Positions 13,402-15,715 of a DNA stretch of 15,715 nt are shown here, piece after piece. Position 1 is the first letter of the stretch; every line of letters begins with the position of its first letter. The stretch lies in contig CALFSF010000187.1 in assembly GCA_937917025.1 (NCBI GenBank), positions 1 through 15,715 of the forward strand, in the 5' to 3' direction. This DNA comes from an uncultured Paraburkholderia sp. Lineage in GTDB: Bacteria; Pseudomonadota; Gammaproteobacteria; Burkholderiales; Burkholderiaceae. Position numbers and translations under genes: made by a program. The notes below the pieces were generated by a model that was given only the letters and a program-made list of their open reading frames with translations, was not told the origin of the DNA and did no database searches.

Positions 13402-13515
13402 GGTCGACCCGAGTTAGCGCTTCAGCGCTTACCCGGGTCCCATGCAAATTGTTGCGATCGACCAGCGTTCGCGCTTTGGCGCGTTACGCTGGCCCCATGC
13501 AAGTGATTGCGATCC
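13402..13515. repeat. Two tandem hairpin units about 55 bp apart
   Basis: Each unit reads CG(G/A)TCGACC, a long imperfect hairpin, CCCATGCAA and TTGCGATC. CCCATGCAA recurs at 13439 and 13494 (55 bp apart), and TTGCGATC at 13452 and 13507. Hairpin A spans 13406-13439 with loop TTCA. Hairpin B spans 13462-13492 with loop TTTG. The stem sequences differ strongly between units while pairing is kept on both arms, mostly through changes on both sides. The units lie after a terminator and before the metG promoter, so they look like a REP-type intergenic element rather than a metG leader. Confidence 0.7.
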
Positions 13516-13613
13516 GTATCGCGGTTCATCACCCAGCTTCATCCGCGTGTCTGCCGCGGCGCATGCGCCGGTTCTCCGGCCATCCGGCCAGGGCCGCGCT
13601 GGCAGGGCCGCCC

Positions 13614-13622
13614 TGCTAGAAT
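13614..13622 (+). promoter_or_regulatory. metG: Extended -10 promoter of metG
   Basis: TGC-TAGAAT (TG at 13614-13615, hexamer 13617-13622) lies 35 nt before the metG ATG and has no good -35. The predicted leader is about 29 nt, too short for a riboswitch. The tandem hairpins lie upstream of it. Confidence 0.55.
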
Positions 13623-13657
13623 CGAAGTTTCGTCCTTCCGCAAGCCCCAGAATCCCT

Positions 13658-15715
13658 ATGTCAGCACCCGCTACCGATCTCACCGCAGGCACGCCGCCGG
13701 GCCGCCGCCAGATTCTCGTCACGTCCGCGCTTCCGTATGCGAACGGACAGATTCACATTGGCCACCTGGTCGAATACATCCAGACGGACATCTGGGTCCG
13801 CTCGATGCGCATGCACGGGCACGAGATCTACTACGTGGGCGCCGACGACACGCACGGCACGCCAGTCATGCTGCGCGCCGAAAAAGAAGGCATCACGCCG
13901 AAGCAGCTGATCGACCGCGTCTGGCAGGAGCACAAGCGCGATTTCGACAGCTTCGGCATTTCCTTCGACAACTACTATTCGACCGATTCTGAAGAGAACC
14001 GCGTGCTGAGCGAATCGGTCTACGTCGCGCTGCGCGAGGCGGGCCTCATCGAGGCGCGCGACATCGAACAGGCGTATGACCCCGTCAAGGAAATGTTCCT
14101 GCCGGACCGCTTCATCAAGGGCGAGTGTCCGAAGTGCGGCGCGAAAGACCAGTACGGCGACAGCTGCGAAGTGTGCGGCTCGACTTATTTACCGACCGAG
14201 CTGGTCAATCCGTATTCGGTCGTCTCGGGCGCGACACCGGTCCGCAAGACGTCGACACACTATTTCTTCCGCCTGTCGGACCCGCGCTGCGAGAATTTCC
14301 TGCGCGGCTGGGTGGGTGGCCTGGCGCAACCGGAAGCCACCAACAAGATGCGCGAGTGGCTCGGCGATTCGGGCGAAGCGAAGCTCGCCGACTGGGACAT
14401 TTCGCGCGATGCACCGTACTTCGGCTTCGAGATTCCGGGCGCGCCCGGCAAGTACTTCTACGTGTGGCTCGATGCGCCGGTCGGCTATTACGCGAGCTTC
14501 AAGAACCTCGCTGAAAAGCGCGGCATCGATTTCGACGCGTGGACGCGCAAGGGGTCGACGGCCGAGCAGTATCACTTCATCGGCAAGGACATCCTCTATT
14601 TCCACACACTGTTCTGGCCGGCGATGCTCGAATTCTCGGGCCATCGCACGCCGACCAACGTGTTCGCGCACGGCTTCCTGACGGTGGATGGCGCGAAGAT
14701 GTCGAAGTCGCGCGGCACGTTCATCACCGCGCAAAGCGTGATCGACACCGGCCTGAACCCGGAGTGGCTGCGTTACTACTTCGCGGCCAAGCTGAACAGC
14801 ACGATGGAAGACCTCGACCTGAGCCTCGACGACTTCCAGGCGCGCGTCAACAGCGACCTCGTCGGCAAGTACGTGAATATCGCGAGCCGCGCGGCGGGCT
14901 TCCTGATCAAGCGGTTCGAAGGCCGCATCCAGGACAGCGCGATGCATCATCCGCTGCTCGCCACGTTGCGCGCCGCCATTCCGCAGATCGCGGCGCACTA
15001 CGAGGCGCGTGAGTACAACCGCGCGCTGCGCCAGACGATGGAACTCGCCGACGCCGTGAACGGCTACGTCGACACGGCCAAACCGTGGGACCAGGCCAAA
15101 GACCCGGCGAACGCGGTCGCGCTGCATGAAACCTGCTCGGTGAGCATCGAGGCGTTCCGGCTCCTTTCGCTCGCGCTCAAGCCGGTTCTGCCGAAGCTCG
15201 TCGAAGGCGTCGAAGCGTTCCTCGGCATCGAGCCGCTCAAGTGGTCCGACGCAACGGTGCCGCTCAGTTCGGCGCGCGCGATCAACGCGTACAAGCACCT
15301 GATGACGCGCGTCGATCCGAAGCAGATCGAGGCGTTGCTCGACGCGAATCGCGACTCGCTGCAAGCCACGGAATCCGGCGCGCCGAGCGCCGAGGAAAAG
15401 GCCAAAGCCAAAGCGAAGGCAAAAGCCGCGACGTCGAGCGGCAAGTCGGAGAGCAACGCCGACGCGGAAGAATCACCGTTCATCTCGATCGACGACTTCG
15501 CGAAAATCGATCTGCGGATTGCGAAGATCGTCGACTGCCGCGCGGTCGAAGGGTCGGACAAGCTGCTGCAACTGACGCTCGACGTCGGCGAGGAGAAAAC
15601 CCGCAACGTGTTTTCGGGGATCAAGTCGGCGTATCAGCCGGAGCAGCTCGTCGGCAAGCTGACCGTGATGGTCGCCAATCTAGCGCCGCGCAAGATGAAG
15701 TTCGGTCTGTCGGAA
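13658..15715 (+). CDS. metG: Methionyl-tRNA synthetase, 3' end beyond the window
   Basis: MetG charges tRNA-Met and initiator tRNA with methionine in the cytosol. The frame is open from ATG 13658 to the last base, giving 686 residues; roughly 30-40 more are expected. The class I synthetase signatures are present: HIGH at 33-36 (ANGQIHIGHLVEY) and KMSKS at 347-351. A zinc-knuckle insert has Cys157-x2-Cys160 and Cys170-x2-Cys173. Further motifs include YYVGADDTHGTP (58-69) and FYVWLDAPVGYY (267-278). After the helical anticodon-binding domain comes a low-complexity Lys/Ala linker (about 577-606, AKAKAKAKA). From residue 608 an EMAP/Trbp111-type tRNA-binding domain follows (FISIDDFAKIDLRIAKIVDC), the dimerising extension of long bacterial MetG proteins. 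No clear Shine-Dalgarno precedes the ATG, but similarity begins soon after it. Nothing suggests damage; the end is only cut by the window. Confidence 0.97.
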   Translation, partial: MSAPATDLTAGTPPGRRQILVTSALPYANGQIHIGHLVEYIQTDIWVRSMRMHGHEIYYVGADDTHGTPVMLRAEKEGITPKQLIDRVWQEHKRDFDSFGISFDNYYSTDSEENRVLSESVYVALREAGLIEARDIEQAYDPVKEMFLPDRFIKGECPKCGAKDQYGDSCEVCGSTYLPTELVNPYSVVSGATPVRKTSTHYFFRLSDPRCENFLRGWVGGLAQPEATNKMREWLGDSGEAKLADWDISRDAPYFGFEIPGAPGKYFYVWLDAPVGYYASFKNLAEKRGIDFDAWTRKGSTAEQYHFIGKDILYFHTLFWPAMLEFSGHRTPTNVFAHGFLTVDGAKMSKSRGTFITAQSVIDTGLNPEWLRYYFAAKLNSTMEDLDLSLDDFQARVNSDLVGKYVNIASRAAGFLIKRFEGRIQDSAMHHPLLATLRAAIPQIAAHYEAREYNRALRQTMELADAVNGYVDTAKPWDQAKDPANAVALHETCSVSIEAFRLLSLALKPVLPKLVEGVEAFLGIEPLKWSDATVPLSSARAINAYKHLMTRVDPKQIEALLDANRDSLQATESGAPSAEEKAKAKAKAKAATSSGKSESNADAEESPFISIDDFAKIDLRIAKIVDCRAVEGSDKLLQLTLDVGEEKTRNVFSGIKSAYQPEQLVGKLTVMVANLAPRKMKFGLSE

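Noticed and set aside
13287..13619. 110-residue frame across the terminator and tandem hairpins
   Set aside because: It is read through a terminator T-run and palindromic repeats, has no ribosome site and no known domain.
13326..13657. Methionine riboswitch or T-box upstream of metG
   Set aside because: The likely metG promoter at 13614-13622 leaves only a short leader, and I see no T-box or SAM-binding signature. The hairpins lie upstream of that promoter.
14189..15364. 391-residue minus frame inside metG
   Set aside because: metG is continuous on plus with HIGH, KMSKS and zinc motifs; the antisense frame has no domain.
1..15715. CRISPR array, tRNA, rRNA, insertion sequence or prophage
   Set aside because: No regularly spaced repeats, cloverleaf sequence, transposase or phage protein was found in reading both strands. 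The only repeats are the phased promoter repeats and the two hairpin units.

Overview
The window looks like chromosome of a beta-proteobacterium of the Burkholderiaceae (Paraburkholderia, Burkholderia or Caballeronia). It is GC-rich with strong G/C third-position preference. The ArgH, Dcd, ApbC and MetG proteins read like the Burkholderia versions, and several promoters have the TGC-TAAAAT or TGC-TAGAAT type of -10. No IS element, tRNA, rRNA, CRISPR array or phage gene was found. Most of the window is core housekeeping DNA, with a small toxin-antitoxin locus and several structured intergenic regions.

Layout, left to right. Positions 1-2133 hold the 3' part of ppc (PEP carboxylase), followed by a clear intrinsic terminator. 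A class I SAM methyltransferase (minus) and an XRE/MmyB-type regulator (plus) then diverge from one intergenic region with overlapping promoters and several perfect dyads, which suggests a small regulator-target pair. argH follows on plus. Next is a HigB-HigA type II toxin-antitoxin locus in which toxin and antitoxin are one uninterrupted reading frame. The next five genes are all on minus; in order of transcription they are apbC (Fe-S carrier), a SodC-like lipoprotein, dcd (dCTP deaminase), an Orn/Lys/Arg decarboxylase and a periplasmic LprI-like protein. The last two overlap by ATGA. The right end carries, on plus, an OmpA/glycine-zipper lipoprotein, a 550-bp non-coding stretch, and metG, which runs off the window.

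Genes that plausibly work together: the decarboxylase and LprI-like protein are translationally coupled, and a terminator-like hairpin sits in the decarboxylase leader; the regulator and methyltransferase share a control region. The others are core functions placed side by side: anaplerosis, arginine synthesis, pyrimidine dNTP synthesis, Fe-S assembly, envelope structure and tRNA charging.

Most worth a second look: (1) the HigB-HigA fusion, where codon 93, just after the usual C-terminal Asp-Tyr-His of HigB, is CAG inside a perfect AGGAGGTG ribosome site; (2) the SodC-like lipoprotein, which appears to have lost four of seven metal ligands; (3) two tandem hairpin units about 55 bp apart upstream of metG, with different stem sequences but preserved pairing; (4) the dyad-rich divergent control region near 3117-3199; (5) the helically phased GCCGG repeats over the dcd promoter. 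I did not find convincing evidence of a large undescribed multi-gene system.
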